Both the position numbers and the translations under genes were made by a program. A stretch of 64,000 bases of DNA from Mycolicibacterium rhodesiae (GTDB taxonomy: Bacteria; Actinomycetota; Actinomycetes; Mycobacteriales; Mycobacteriaceae): the NCBI RefSeq assembly GCF_002086695.1, contig NZ_MVIH01000001.1, positions 744,001 to 808,000 of the forward strand, written 5' to 3'. The notes below the pieces were generated by a model. That model saw nothing but the letters and a program-made list of their open reading frames with translations. It did no database searches and was not told where the DNA came from. The stretch's first letter is position 1. The number at the start of each line of letters is the position of its first letter. Positions 43,046-53,261 of this stretch are shown in pieces.

Positions 43046-44386
43046 ATGGCCGGTGTGGACTCCACGCTGGCGTACATCGATCAAGGATCCTTCCTCGGAC
43101 TGCGGGCGCTCGGTCGCGGACCGCTGGCCCAGTACGCCTGGATCTATGAGCACCCGGTCGACTTCGACGGGCTGCGGCGCTTCCACCACAACCTGGGCCG
43201 CGGCCTGTTGGGACGGCGGATCGAACGCTCGCCGCTGCCGTTCGGCCGCGACCACTGGGTCGCGTGGACCGGTCCGGCCGACATCGACGTCGCGGCGGCC
43301 GCCCGCCCACGTGCCGAGGCGCTGGACTGGCTCGACGAGCAGATTCGCGTCCCGATCGATCCCGAGGACGGTCCGTCCTGGCGGCTGGCCGTGCAGCCGT
43401 TCACCGAGGGTGGGGCAGTCATCACGCTGATCGCCTCACATTCGATCTGCGACGGGCTGGCGATCACCCTGGCCATCAACCAGGCGGCCCGCGGCGAGAC
43501 CTGGGACCTCGGCTACCCCCAGCCCCACGCCCGTACCCGCGGGCAGGCACTGCGCGAAGACGCCGCGGGGCTGGTGCGTGCGGTGCCCGACTTCGCCAAG
43601 GCGATCGGTGCCGCGGTGAAGCTGGCCCGCAACAACCGTGATGAACTGACCTCGTCGGCCGGACGGTCAGCGCCTGCGCCGGCCAAGATCGACGAAAGCC
43701 GCCTTGTCACCGTGCCTGCGCTGGTCGCCTACATCGACGAGAATCAGTGGCAAGAGCGTATGGAAAGCCTTGGTGGAACCAGCAATTCGTTGTTCGCCGG
43801 AATCGCCGCGAAGCTGGGCCAGGAGCAGGGTCGGGTCGACGACACCGGTCGGGTCCGGCTGCAGTTCCCGGTCAGCGAACGTACCGAGGGTGACACCCGG
43901 GCCAACGCGCTGACCGGGATGACGGTGAGCATCGATCCCGCCAACGTCACGCAGACGCTGCGTGATGTGCGTGCCGAACTGAAGAAGAACCTGGCCGCGC
44001 TGTCGGAGAGCCGCTTCGAGCTGCTGGGTCCGGTGGCACTGGCACCGCTGATCCCGCCCGGACTGGCGCGCCGACTGGAGGGGATGGCGCTCGGAGCCGG
44101 CGCGCCGATCGGCTGTTCCAACCTCGGCAAGCTGGACCCGGCGGTGAACCGGCCCGACGGCACCGACGCCGACCACATCGTCGTGCGTCAGCTGGAGTCG
44201 CGGATCACCGCGGACATCCTCGACCGGCTCGGCGGCACGTTGTTCCTGGCGTCGGGTCAGGTCAACGGTGAGGTGTCGCTCTCGGTTTCGGCGTGGCGTC
44301 CCGGTGGCCCGAACAGCAAAGACCTGTTGAAGGCCTCGGTAGGTAAGGTGCTCGGCGAATTCGGGCTCTCTGCCACCATCGAGTAA
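43046..44386 (+). CDS. condensation/acyltransferase-like protein with HxxxDG motif
   Basis: This 446-residue protein has the acyltransferase motif HSICDG (His132, Asp136 from ATG 43046) in IASHSICDGLAITLAI and a second-half segment NSLFAGIAAKLGQEQG. It ends with a domain typical of WS/DGAT, PapA and condensation proteins (FLASGQVNGEVSLSVSAW). These enzymes transfer acyl groups to alcohols or amines. GTG 43055 is an alternative start. It is 17 bases after the HxlR gene and just upstream of mmpS-mmpL, a combination seen in lipid assembly and export loci. Confidence 0.78.
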   Translation: MAGVDSTLAYIDQGSFLGLRALGRGPLAQYAWIYEHPVDFDGLRRFHHNLGRGLLGRRIERSPLPFGRDHWVAWTGPADIDVAAAARPRAEALDWLDEQIRVPIDPEDGPSWRLAVQPFTEGGAVITLIASHSICDGLAITLAINQAARGETWDLGYPQPHARTRGQALREDAAGLVRAVPDFAKAIGAAVKLARNNRDELTSSAGRSAPAPAKIDESRLVTVPALVAYIDENQWQERMESLGGTSNSLFAGIAAKLGQEQGRVDDTGRVRLQFPVSERTEGDTRANALTGMTVSIDPANVTQTLRDVRAELKKNLAALSESRFELLGPVALAPLIPPGLARRLEGMALGAGAPIGCSNLGKLDPAVNRPDGTDADHIVVRQLESRITADILDRLGGTLFLASGQVNGEVSLSVSAWRPGGPNSKDLLKASVGKVLGEFGLSATIE

Positions 44387-44544
44387 CCGCATCGGTTGTG
44401 ACACCTGTCAGAAACTCGGGCGGCCCATGAGGCTGATCACACGGGTTATGCTGACAAGATCCGTTAGTCCTACTATGTAGCGGTGCTAAATGGGGCCGCG
44501 GTGAATCGACAGGCTGATCTGCGAGGCCAGAAGGGGGTCCGGTC

Positions 44545-45090
44545 GTGACGCTGGAAAGCCAGACCTATGCCGCCTCGGGCGCGCCGGCGGACGACGCACC
44601 GGCCGACCTCGACACGCAGAAGACTCAACCCGCAGGTCATCGCACCAAGCGTCGCGGGCCGCTGCAGCTCCTGCGCAAGGTATGGCTGCCGATCGTGATC
44701 CTTCTGGTGATCGCCATCGCCGCCTTCGGCGTTTTCCGCCTGCACGGAGTGTTCGGCAAGACCGAGACGACCAGGCCCGGAAGCGGCTTGGCCAATGACA
44801 CCAAGCCGTTCAACCCGAAGACCGTGGTCTACGAGATCTACGGCCCCCCGGGAGCCGTTGCGACCATCAACTACCTCGACCTCGACGCCCAGCCGCAGAT
44901 CGTGCGTGACGTCACGCTTCCGTGGTCGATCACTTTGACGACCACTGCGCCGGCCGCTTCGGCCAACATCGTCGCCCAGGGCGACAGTGACACCATCGGT
45001 TGCCGGATCACCGTCAATGGCGAGCTCAAGGACGAGAAGACCAACACCGGGGTGAACGCGCAGACCTTCTGCCTGGTCAAGTCCGCATGA
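44545..45090 (+). CDS. MmpS family membrane protein
   Basis: This 181-residue protein has a cytoplasmic N terminus, a membrane helix ([19 protein letters not shown], about residues 46-64) and an extracytoplasmic beta-sandwich: [42 protein letters not shown], and two cysteines ([18 protein letters not shown]). MmpS proteins act with MmpL transporters in lipid or siderophore export. The start is GTG 44545. Its TGA overlaps the mmpL ATG. The preceding 158-base gap contains the weak palindrome CTAC-TAT-GTAG but no clear IdeR box. Confidence 0.92.
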   Translation: MTLESQTYAASGAPADDAPADLDTQKTQPAGHRTKRRGPLQLLRKVWLPIVILLVIAIAAFGVFRLHGVFGKTETTRPGSGLANDTKPFNPKTVVYEIYGPPGAVATINYLDLDAQPQIVRDVTLPWSITLTTTAPAASANIVAQGDSDTIGCRITVNGELKDEKTNTGVNAQTFCLVKSA

Positions 45091-47987
45091 TCCTGCTCAA
45101 CAAGGACGAAAAGCCCGAGGCTGGGCCCGGTAAGCGGCCCCACATCGCGCAGTGGGTCCGCTGGTTGTCGGTTCCGATCATCCTGGGCTGGCTGGCGCTG
45201 ACCATCATCACCAACATCGTGGTGCCGCAGATCGAGGTCGTCGGTCAGATGCAGTCGGTACCGATGACGGCGATGGATGCGCCGTCGTCGGTCGCGATGA
45301 GCACGATCGGCACGACGTTTCATGAGTTCAAATCGAACACCTCGGTGATGATCGTGCTGGAAGGCGATCAGCCACTCGGCGACTCCGCGCACCAGTACTA
45401 CAACGAGATCGTCAAGAAACTCGAGGCCGACAAGGCGCACGTCGAGCACATTCAGGACTTCTGGAGTGACCCGCTGACCGCGGCCGGCTCGCAGAGCGCC
45501 GACGGAAAGTCCGCCTACGTGCAGGCCTACCTGGTCGGCAACATGGGCGAGGGCATCGCCAACGAGTCGGTCGAGGCCGTCAAGAAGATCGTCGAAAGCG
45601 TGCCCGCGCCGGCGGGGATCAAGGCCTATGTGGCCGGGTCGTCGGCGCTGATCAACGACACCCACATCGCCGGTGACCGCAGCCTCAAGATCATCACCGG
45701 CCTGACGTTCGGCGTCATCACGGTGATGCTGCTGGTCGTCTACCGCTCGATCGTCACGGTGCTGATCGCCTTGGTGATGGTGTTCCTCGAACTGGGGGCG
45801 GCCCGCGGCGTGGTGGCCTTCCTGGGTTATCACCACTTGATCGGGCTGTCGACGTTCGCGGTCAACCTGCTGGTGATGGTCGCGATCGCGGCCGGCACCG
45901 ACTACGTCATCTTCCTGTTCGGCCGCTATCAGGAGGCGCGCAGCAAGGGCGCCGACAAAGAGTCGGCCTATTACGAGATGTATCACGGCACCGGACACGT
46001 GATCGTCGGGTCCGGCATGACGATTGCCGGCGCGTTGTTCTGTCTGCATTTCACCCGAAGCCCGATGTTCCAGTCGATGGGTGTTCCGCTCTTCGTCGGC
46101 ATGGTGGTGGTCGTTTCCGCCGCGATGACACTCGGTCCCGCCGTCGTCACCGCGGCCAGCCGCTTCGGCCTGCTGGAGCCCAAAGCTGCGTCACGTGAAC
46201 GCTTCTGGCGACGCATCGGCACCGCCGTCGTCCGCTGGCCGGGTCCGATCCTGGTGGCGACGACCTTCGTCTGCCTGATCGGGCTGCTTGCGCTGCCCGG
46301 CTACCGGACCGACTACAACGACCGGCACTACCTGCCTGCCGACATCCCGGCCAGCGAGGGTTTCGCGGCTGCCGAGCGGCACTTCCCGGAGTCCCGTCTG
46401 AGCCCCGAGCTGTTGATGCTGCAGAGCGATCACGACCTGCGCAATTCCGCCGACTTCCTGGTGATCGACCGGGTCGCCAAGGCCATCTTCCACACCCCGG
46501 GCATCGGGCGGGTGCAGACCATCACCCGGCCGCTGGGCACCCCGATCGAGCACAGCTCGATCCCGTTCCTGCTCGGTATGCAAGGCACCACGCAGACGCT
46601 GAACCAGTCCTACATGCAGGACCGGATGAAGGACATGCTGAAGATGGGCGACGACATGAACGTCTCCATCAATCAGATGACGAAGATGTACGACCTGCTC
46701 GGACAGCTCAACGCCGTGACTCACAGCATGGTCGGCAAGATGGACCTGACGTTGGCCGACATCCAGACGTTGCGTAACCACATCGCTGACTTCGACGACT
46801 TCTTCCGGCCGATCCGCAACTACTTCTACTGGGAACCGCACTGCTTCGACATCCCGGTGTGCAACTCGATCCGGTCGGTCTTCGACACCCTCGACGGTAT
46901 CGACACCATGACCGACGACTTCCAGGTCCTGGTACCGGATCTGCACAAGCTGGACCTGTTGACGGCCCAGATGCGCACCCTGATGCCGCCGATGATCGAC
47001 ACGATGCGCTCGATGCGGACCATGCAGCTCACCCTGCAGAGCACCCAGTCCGGTCAGCAGGACCAGATCGCGGCGATGCAGGAAAACCAGAGCGCGATGG
47101 GCAAGGCGTTCGACGAGGCCAAGAACGACGACTCGTTCTACCTCCCGCCGGAGGCGTTCGACAATCCGGACTTCAAGCGCGGCATGAAGATGTTCTTGTC
47201 GCCGGACGGAAAAGCGGTGCGGTTCATCATCTCTCACGAGGGTGATCCGATGTCGCCGGAGGGCCTCAGCCATATCGACCCGATCAAGAACGCGGCGTTC
47301 GAGGCGATCAAGGGCACCCCGCTGGAGGGCTCCAAGATCTATCTGGCCGGTACCGCGGCCAGCTTCAAGGACATGCAGGACAGCGCCGACTACGACTTGA
47401 TGATTGCCGGGTTGGCCGCGTTGTGCCTGATCTTCATCATCATGCTGATCATCACCCGAGCCGTGGTGGCCTCCGCGGTGATCGTCGGCACGGTGGCGTT
47501 GTCGCTGGGCACGTCATTCGGTTTGTCGGTGTTGATCTGGCAGGACCTGATTGGCCGTCCGCTGCACTGGATGGTGATGGTGATGGCGATCGTCATCCTG
47601 CTCGCGGTCGGTTCCGACTACAACCTGTTGCTGGTGGCGCGCCTCAAGGAGGAGATCCCGGCCGGGCTGAAGACAGGCATCATCCGCGCGATGGGCGGCA
47701 GCGGTTCGGTGGTCACCTCCGCGGGCCTGGTGTTCGCGGTGACGATGGCGGCCATGGCCTTCAGCGAGTTGACGGTCATCGCCCAGGTCGGCACGACCAT
47801 CGGCATGGGCCTGCTGGTCGACACGCTGGTGATCCGGTCGTTCATGACGCCGTCGATCGCCGCCCTGTTGGGCCGGTGGTTCTGGTGGCCGCAGCGGGTG
47901 CGTCCACGTCCGGTGCCGAGCCCGTGGCCCAATCCAGCGGCCAGGGCGGCGAACACCGAGTCGATTCCGGCCCAATCTCAGCAGTAG
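45087..47987 (+). CDS. MmpL family RND transporter
   Basis: This 966-residue inner-membrane transporter has twelve helices in two halves, each with a large extracytoplasmic domain. The proton-relay segments are [18 protein letters not shown] (Asp272-Tyr273) and [16 protein letters not shown] (Asp844-Tyr845). The second extracytoplasmic domain includes a coiled-coil-like helical region (about residues 510-690) with many Met and Gln residues. ATG 45087 overlaps the MmpS stop (ATGA). Length and MmpS pairing match the MmpL4/MmpL5 class. The exported lipid is not identifiable. Confidence 0.94.
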   Translation: MILLNKDEKPEAGPGKRPHIAQWVRWLSVPIILGWLALTIITNIVVPQIEVVGQMQSVPMTAMDAPSSVAMSTIGTTFHEFKSNTSVMIVLEGDQPLGDSAHQYYNEIVKKLEADKAHVEHIQDFWSDPLTAAGSQSADGKSAYVQAYLVGNMGEGIANESVEAVKKIVESVPAPAGIKAYVAGSSALINDTHIAGDRSLKIITGLTFGVITVMLLVVYRSIVTVLIALVMVFLELGAARGVVAFLGYHHLIGLSTFAVNLLVMVAIAAGTDYVIFLFGRYQEARSKGADKESAYYEMYHGTGHVIVGSGMTIAGALFCLHFTRSPMFQSMGVPLFVGMVVVVSAAMTLGPAVVTAASRFGLLEPKAASRERFWRRIGTAVVRWPGPILVATTFVCLIGLLALPGYRTDYNDRHYLPADIPASEGFAAAERHFPESRLSPELLMLQSDHDLRNSADFLVIDRVAKAIFHTPGIGRVQTITRPLGTPIEHSSIPFLLGMQGTTQTLNQSYMQDRMKDMLKMGDDMNVSINQMTKMYDLLGQLNAVTHSMVGKMDLTLADIQTLRNHIADFDDFFRPIRNYFYWEPHCFDIPVCNSIRSVFDTLDGIDTMTDDFQVLVPDLHKLDLLTAQMRTLMPPMIDTMRSMRTMQLTLQSTQSGQQDQIAAMQENQSAMGKAFDEAKNDDSFYLPPEAFDNPDFKRGMKMFLSPDGKAVRFIISHEGDPMSPEGLSHIDPIKNAAFEAIKGTPLEGSKIYLAGTAASFKDMQDSADYDLMIAGLAALCLIFIIMLIITRAVVASAVIVGTVALSLGTSFGLSVLIWQDLIGRPLHWMVMVMAIVILLAVGSDYNLLLVARLKEEIPAGLKTGIIRAMGGSGSVVTSAGLVFAVTMAAMAFSELTVIAQVGTTIGMGLLVDTLVIRSFMTPSIAALLGRWFWWPQRVRPRPVPSPWPNPAARAANTESIPAQSQQ

Positions 47988-48012
47988 CCAACCGCTTTCG
48001 GAGGGGTCCGAG

Positions 48013-48315
48013 TCAGTGCATGGCGTTGTGCGCGCCGTCCACGCAGCCGCGCTGGTAACTTGCGGCGTGCTGGGCGGCCTGGCCCGCGCAGTAGGCCGCG
48101 ATCGACTCCTCGTGCGCCTGGTAGCCGCCGGCGTCGACCCACCGCTGCCCGTTGGCGTAGCCGGCCCAGTAGTCGCTGTCCTTGCGGTCCGAGGTCAACA
48201 TGAAAACCACGCCCAGTACGGCGAACAGCGCGATCACGAGCACGGCCTGAACCCAGCGGTTGCTGAGCCAGGGCCACAGACGGGCGGGTATCCACCGCGG
48301 CTTGGGCCGATCCAC
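48013..48315 (-). CDS. small conserved membrane protein
   Basis: This 100-residue protein has one membrane helix (VQAVLVIALFAVLGVVFML, about residues 22-40). A short extracytoplasmic domain follows, with YWAGYANGQRWVDAGGY and two cysteines (AAYCAGQAAQ, QRGCVDGAHN). It resembles small mycobacterial hypothetical proteins of unknown function. It converges on mmpL with a 25-base gap and is divergent from the DUF389 gene. Confidence 0.72.
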   Translation of the reverse strand: MDRPKPRWIPARLWPWLSNRWVQAVLVIALFAVLGVVFMLTSDRKDSDYWAGYANGQRWVDAGGYQAHEESIAAYCAGQAAQHAASYQRGCVDGAHNAMH

Positions 48316-48356
48316 AACGAAGATTCTTGCACCCCTGGGGAAGTAGTCTCGCGGTT

Positions 48357-49283
48357 GTGCTGCATCTGCGGGTGATCGCGCCGGTCGACCTTCGTGACGA
48401 CGTGTTGGCTATCCTGCAGCGGCAGGTCGGGGTGACGCACCTGGTGGTGCATCAGGGGGCGGCGCTGGACCCGCCCGGCGACGAGATCTCCGCCGACATC
48501 GCGCGGGAATGCGCCAACGACGTCATCGACGACCTCAAAGCACTGGACTTGCACCACCGCGGCGCCATCACGCTCGATCTGGTGGACACCGTGGTGTCCA
48601 CCGCTGCCTACCGCGCCGAGAAGCAGGCTGACGGCGACCCGGGGGACGCGATCGTCTGGGAGGAGCTGTCGGCCCGCACTCGCGAAGAGTCGACGCTCAA
48701 CATCACCTTTCTGTTGTTTCTGTGCCTGGCGTGCATGATCGCGGCGGTCGGCGTGGTGACCGACTCTCCCGTCACGGTGGTCGGCGCCATGGTCGTCGGC
48801 CCGGAGTTCGGCCCGTTGGCCGCCCTGGCGGTGGCGCTGGTGCGACGCAGGCTGGACCTGGCCCGCCGTGCGTCACTGGCGCTGCTGGTCGGTTTCCCGG
48901 TCGCCATGGCCGCCACCGCGGGGTTCGTGCTCGCAGGCGAGGCGCTGGGCTGGATCAAGCTGGGCAGCACCCGCCAACTCACCGATGTCGATTTCATCTT
49001 TCAGGTCGGCCCGCTGTCGTTCGTCGTCGCGCTGCTGGCCGGCGCGGCAGGCATGCTGTCGTTGGTGTCGGCCAAATCCGCCGCCTTGGTCGGGGTGTTC
49101 ATCTCGGTGACCACAGTGCCCGCCGCGGGTTTCGCGGTCGTGGCCGCGTCAGTCGGAGAATGGGACGTCGCCGTGGAATCCGCGGCGCAACTGGCGATCA
49201 ACCTGGTGGGCATCACACTGGCCGGAGTGCTGGTGCTGGCTACGCGACGCCGGCACGAGACGCGCCGCCATGGCACGGCCTGA
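48357..49283 (+). CDS. DUF389 family membrane protein
   Basis: This 308-residue protein has a soluble N-terminal alpha/beta domain (about residues 1-100, LRVIAPVDLRDDVLAIL) and then six hydrophobic helices. The DUF389 signature lies around DSPVTVVGAMVVGPEFGPLAALAVALV (about residues 137-163). The start is GTG 48357, just after the divergent small membrane gene. The family is widespread in actinobacteria; no transport substrate is known. The last helices end in a basic RRRHETRRHG tail. Confidence 0.88.
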   Translation: MLHLRVIAPVDLRDDVLAILQRQVGVTHLVVHQGAALDPPGDEISADIARECANDVIDDLKALDLHHRGAITLDLVDTVVSTAAYRAEKQADGDPGDAIVWEELSARTREESTLNITFLLFLCLACMIAAVGVVTDSPVTVVGAMVVGPEFGPLAALAVALVRRRLDLARRASLALLVGFPVAMAATAGFVLAGEALGWIKLGSTRQLTDVDFIFQVGPLSFVVALLAGAAGMLSLVSAKSAALVGVFISVTTVPAAGFAVVAASVGEWDVAVESAAQLAINLVGITLAGVLVLATRRRHETRRHGTA

Positions 49284-49321
49284 CCGTGGTGGGACCGAAG
49301 ACCGACTAGTGTCTAGCGCCT

Positions 49322-49816
49322 GTGGGGTGGATGATCAACATCGCAAGTCTGAAGAACCATGTCTCGAAGCGCGGAATCGCGATGACGGTCTTCGCCGCGG
49401 TGGTCGCAGGTCTCGCAGTCGCAACACTGCTCCACGTCCCGACCCCTCCCGATGTCGGGCCCGGCTCACCCGAGCCGAGTCGGACGAACGCCCCCTGGAT
49501 CGAGCCTGCGCCGGCCCCGGGACCGGCTCTCGAGACGCCGAGTTCTGCTGCGGCCGCGCCGACGTCGGTCCCGCCACCGACCCCACCGCCGACGCCGGAA
49601 CCCGTTCCGACGGTCACGCCGGAACCCATACCGAGCCCCACCTACACCCCGACGCCGACTGAGACGGCGCCCCCGACTCAGACAGTGGCTCCGGCGACCG
49701 AGGCGACAACCAGCCCTACGGCGACATCGACCACTCCCAGCGAGCAACCTGCGTTCCCCATCCGGACCAGCCGGGCGCCCTCAACGCTGCTTCCCAACGG
49801 TGGGCGGCGTAGCTGA
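49322..49816 (+). CDS. Pro/Thr-rich membrane-anchored extracytoplasmic protein
   Basis: This protein of 164 residues (GTG 49322) or 161 (ATG 49331) has one N-terminal membrane helix (IAMTVFAAVVAGLAVATLL). More than 100 residues of low-complexity Pro/Thr/Ser/Ala sequence follow (PPPTPPPTPEPVPTVTPEP and similar), resembling cell-wall-spanning mycobacterial proteins, some of which are glycosylated. It lacks a catalytic domain. It lies 63 bases upstream of the transglutaminase / ATP-grasp operon on the same strand and may be co-transcribed with it. Confidence 0.65.
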   Translation: MGWMINIASLKNHVSKRGIAMTVFAAVVAGLAVATLLHVPTPPDVGPGSPEPSRTNAPWIEPAPAPGPALETPSSAAAAPTSVPPPTPPPTPEPVPTVTPEPIPSPTYTPTPTETAPPTQTVAPATEATTSPTATSTTPSEQPAFPIRTSRAPSTLLPNGGRRS

Positions 49817-49879
49817 GACGACAGGCCCGCCGCACCGCGCCATGCGTTTCCGAGGGTCTTGTGATGGGATTAGCGGCCT

Positions 49880-52800
49880 ATGGGCATCAAAGTGGCGCTC
49901 GAGCACCGCACCACCTACACCTTCGACCGATTGGTGGAGGTGCATCCGCATGTCGTCCGGCTGCGGCCTGCACCGCACTCGCGAACGCCCATTGAGGCCT
50001 ACTCGCTGGAAGTCGAGCCCGCCGACCATTTCATCAACTGGCAGCAAGACGCCTTCGGCAACTTCCTGGCCCGGCTCGTGTTTCCCACCCGGACACGGGA
50101 ACTCACCATCAAGGTCGGGCTGATCGCCGACCTCAAGGTCATCAACCCGTTCGACTTCTTCATCGAGGACTACGCGGAAACCTTCCCATTCGTCTACCCC
50201 AAGGCGCTCAAAGACGACCTCGAGCCCTACCTGCGGCCGGTCGACGAAGGCGACGAGGGATCGGGGCCGGGGGACCTGGTGGGGTCGTGGGTGCGGGATT
50301 TCGTCGTCGCGCCCGGGACCCGGACCATCGACTTCCTGGTGGCGCTGAACCGCGCGGTCAACGGCGACGTCGGGTACAGCGTGCGGATGGAGGCCGGCGT
50401 ACAGACCCCGGATCACACCCTGCGCACCGGCATCGGATCCTGCCGCGACTCGGCGTGGCTTCTGGTGTCTATCCTCCGTGGACTGGGGTTGGCGGCCCGG
50501 TTCGTGTCCGGCTATCTGGTGCAGCTGACCTCTGACGTCGAGGCGCTCGACGGTCCGTCCGGGCCTGCGGCTGATTTCACCGACCTGCACGCCTGGACCG
50601 AGGTGTACGTTCCGGGTGCCGGGTGGATCGGGCTGGACCCCACCTCCGGTCTGTTCGCCGGGGAAGGTCACATTCCGCTGGCCGCCACGCCACATCCGTC
50701 GTCGGCAGCCCCGATCACCGGTACCACCGGGATCGCCGAGGCCACCCTTGATTTCGCGAACATCGTCACCCGTGTGCACGAAGATCCGCGTGTCACGCTG
50801 CCCTACACCGACGCCGCCTGGGCAGCGATCAACCAACTCGGCGCCCGCATCGACGAGCGACTGGCAGACGCCGATGTGCGGCTGACCGTCGGCGGTGAGC
50901 CGACCTTCGTCTCGGTGGACAACCAGCTCGACGAGGAGTGGATCACCGCCGCCGACGGTCCGCACAAACGGGAGCGAGCCTCGGTGCTGGCCGCGCGGCT
51001 CAAGGCCGTGTGGGCGCCGGGTGGTCTGGTGCAGCGCAGCCAGGGTAAGTGGTATCCGGGAGAACCGTTGCCGCGCTGGCAGATCGGCATCCATTGGCGC
51101 CGCGACGGCGAGCCGCTGTGGACCGATGCCACGCTGCTGGCCGATCCCTGGGGCGCCCACGATGACGTCAACCCCGAAGCGGCACAACAGATCCTGTCGG
51201 CGATTGCCGACGGTCTCGGCCTGCCTGCCACCCAGGTGCGCGCGGCATTCGAGGACCCGTTGAGCCGGTTGGCGCGTGCGGCGCGCCTGCCCGTCGGCGA
51301 CCCCGTCGGTCCCGGCGACGATCTGGAGACCGACACCGCGGCCGCGCGGGCGGCGCTGTTGGCCCGCCTGGAAGAGCCGGTCACCGAACCGGCTGCCTAC
51401 GTGCTGCCGCTGCACCGGCGCGAGGACGACGCCGGCTGGGCCAGTGCCGACTGGCGGCTGCGCCGCGGCCGGGTGGTGTTGCTCGACGGTGACTCACCGG
51501 CCGGGCTTCGCCTGCCGCTGGATTCGATCAGCTGGCAGCCCCCGCGTCCGTCGGCGCCCGCCGACCCGATCGCCAGCGGCGTACGCGCGTTGCCGGTCGA
51601 TCCCGGAACCGTCGACGCCGCCGTTGAGGATTCGCCCACCACGCCCACCACCGCGATGGTCGCCGAAGTGCGCGACGGTGTGCTCTACATCTTCATCCCG
51701 CCCACCGAGGAGCTGGAACACTTCGTCGACCTGATAGCCAGGGTGGAGGCCGCCGCCGCGAAGCTCGCTTGCGCGGTGGTCGTCGAGGGCTACGGGCCGC
51801 CGCCGGACGCGCGGCTGCACTCGATGTCCATCACGCCGGATCCCGGTGTCATCGAGGTCAACGTCACGCCCGCTGCCAGCTTCGCCGAGCAGCGCGACCA
51901 ATTACGCACCCTCTACGACGAGGCGCGGCTGGCCCGGCTGTCGACCGAGTCGTTCGACGTCGACGGCACGCACGGCGGGACCGGCGGCGGCAACCACATC
52001 ACTTTGGGCGGTATCACGCCGGCCGACTCGCCGCTGCTGCGCAGACCCGATCTGCTGGTGTCGCTGTTGACCTACTGGCAGCGTCACCCGGCGCTGTCGT
52101 ATCTGTTCGCCGGCCGGTTCATCGGCACCACGTCGCAGGCGCCCAGGGTCGACGAGGGCCGCTCCGAAGCGCTCTACGAACTCGAGATCGCCTTCGCCGA
52201 GATCGCCCGGGTCTCGGCCACCGGTATCAAGCCGTGGGTGACCGACCGGGCGCTGCGCCACCTGCTCACCGACATCACCGGCAACACCCACCGCGCCGAG
52301 TTCTGCATCGACAAGCTCTACAGCCCTGACAGCCCCCGCGGCCGGCTGGGTCTGCTGGAACTGCGCGGTTTCGAGATGCCCCCGCACTTCCAGATGGCGA
52401 TGGTGCAGTCACTGCTGGTGCGCGCGCTGGTCGCGCGATTCTGGGATCAGCCGCTTCGGGCGCCGCTGATTCGGCACGGTCTCAATCTGCACGGACGATA
52501 CCTCTTGCCGCACTTCATCATTCACGATATTGCCGATGTCTGCGCCGACCTGCGCGCGCACGACGTCAACTTCGACACCAGCTGGCTGGACCCGTTCACC
52601 GAGTTCCGCTTCCCTCGGGTGGGGACCGCGGTGTTCGACCACGTCGAGATTGAGCTGCGCGGCGCCATCGAACCGTGGAACACCCTCGGCGAGGAATCGA
52701 CCGGTACCGGCACCGCGCGCTACGTCGACTCCTCAGTGGAGCGCATCCAGGTCCGCACCATCGGCGCCGACCGGCAGCGCCACATCCTCACCTGCAACGG

Positions 52801-53188
52801 CTTCCCGATCCCGATGCTGGCCACCGACAACCCCGACGTCTTGGTCGGCGGCGTCCGCTACCGGGCCTGGCAGCCCCCGAGCGCGCTGCACCCGACCATC
52901 ACCGTCGACGGCCCGCTGCGGTTCGAACTGGTCGACACGGCCACCGGCACGTCCCGCGGAGGCTGCACCTATCACGTCTCGCACCCCGGCGGCCGGGCGT
53001 ACGACACCCCGCCGGTCAACGCGGTGGAGGCCGAATCGCGCCGTGGACGGCGCTTCGAGGCCACCGGATTCACCCCCGGCTTGGTCGACGTCGCCGATAT
53101 CAGGGAGAAACTTGCCCGGCAATCCACGGACGTCGGTGCACCGGGGATCCTCGACCTGCGACGGGCCCGCACAGTGCTGCAGAACTGA
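49880..53188 (+). CDS. transglutaminase-domain protein with DUF2126 C-terminal region (Rv2566-like)
   Basis: This 1102-residue protein has an N-terminal bacterial transglutaminase-like N region, then a transglutaminase core with the triad Cys188 (GIGSCRDSAWLL), His237 (DLHAWTEVY) and Asp253 (IGLDPTSG). The long remainder is DUF2126-like, with VGGEPTFVSVDNQLDEEW, GGGNHITLGG and FGLRRPDL-like blocks (about residues 300-1090). In known genomes this protein travels with an ATP-grasp/alpha-E protein, a second transglutaminase and a zinc peptidase, as here. The reaction is predicted to involve amide-bond cleavage or formation on a peptide; no substrate is established. Confidence 0.92.
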   Translation: MGIKVALEHRTTYTFDRLVEVHPHVVRLRPAPHSRTPIEAYSLEVEPADHFINWQQDAFGNFLARLVFPTRTRELTIKVGLIADLKVINPFDFFIEDYAETFPFVYPKALKDDLEPYLRPVDEGDEGSGPGDLVGSWVRDFVVAPGTRTIDFLVALNRAVNGDVGYSVRMEAGVQTPDHTLRTGIGSCRDSAWLLVSILRGLGLAARFVSGYLVQLTSDVEALDGPSGPAADFTDLHAWTEVYVPGAGWIGLDPTSGLFAGEGHIPLAATPHPSSAAPITGTTGIAEATLDFANIVTRVHEDPRVTLPYTDAAWAAINQLGARIDERLADADVRLTVGGEPTFVSVDNQLDEEWITAADGPHKRERASVLAARLKAVWAPGGLVQRSQGKWYPGEPLPRWQIGIHWRRDGEPLWTDATLLADPWGAHDDVNPEAAQQILSAIADGLGLPATQVRAAFEDPLSRLARAARLPVGDPVGPGDDLETDTAAARAALLARLEEPVTEPAAYVLPLHRREDDAGWASADWRLRRGRVVLLDGDSPAGLRLPLDSISWQPPRPSAPADPIASGVRALPVDPGTVDAAVEDSPTTPTTAMVAEVRDGVLYIFIPPTEELEHFVDLIARVEAAAAKLACAVVVEGYGPPPDARLHSMSITPDPGVIEVNVTPAASFAEQRDQLRTLYDEARLARLSTESFDVDGTHGGTGGGNHITLGGITPADSPLLRRPDLLVSLLTYWQRHPALSYLFAGRFIGTTSQAPRVDEGRSEALYELEIAFAEIARVSATGIKPWVTDRALRHLLTDITGNTHRAEFCIDKLYSPDSPRGRLGLLELRGFEMPPHFQMAMVQSLLVRALVARFWDQPLRAPLIRHGLNLHGRYLLPHFIIHDIADVCADLRAHDVNFDTSWLDPFTEFRFPRVGTAVFDHVEIELRGAIEPWNTLGEESTGTGTARYVDSSVERIQVRTIGADRQRHILTCNGFPIPMLATDNPDVLVGGVRYRAWQPPSALHPTITVDGPLRFELVDTATGTSRGGCTYHVSHPGGRAYDTPPVNAVEAESRRGRRFEATGFTPGLVDVADIREKLARQSTDVGAPGILDLRRARTVLQN

Positions 53189-53261
53189 TGGGGACCACCG
53201 ACCCGAATATGCTCGGGGCGGGCCATGCGTGTGCAGGAGTCTGGAATCAGGAGGTGGGCCG

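Noticed and set aside
44387..44544. IdeR-type iron box upstream of mmpS-mmpL
   Set aside because: The CGTTAGTCCTACTATG region does not fit the two-arm IdeR consensus; only a weak CTAC-TAT-GTAG palindrome is present.
44871..46049. Minus-strand frame opposite mmpS/mmpL
   Set aside because: His/Asp/Arg-rich antisense shadow of clear MmpS/MmpL coding sequence.
49781..51415. Minus-strand open frame of 544 codons opposite the transglutaminase gene
   Set aside because: Same reason: GC-rich third positions keep the opposite frame open, but the sequence has no recognisable domain.
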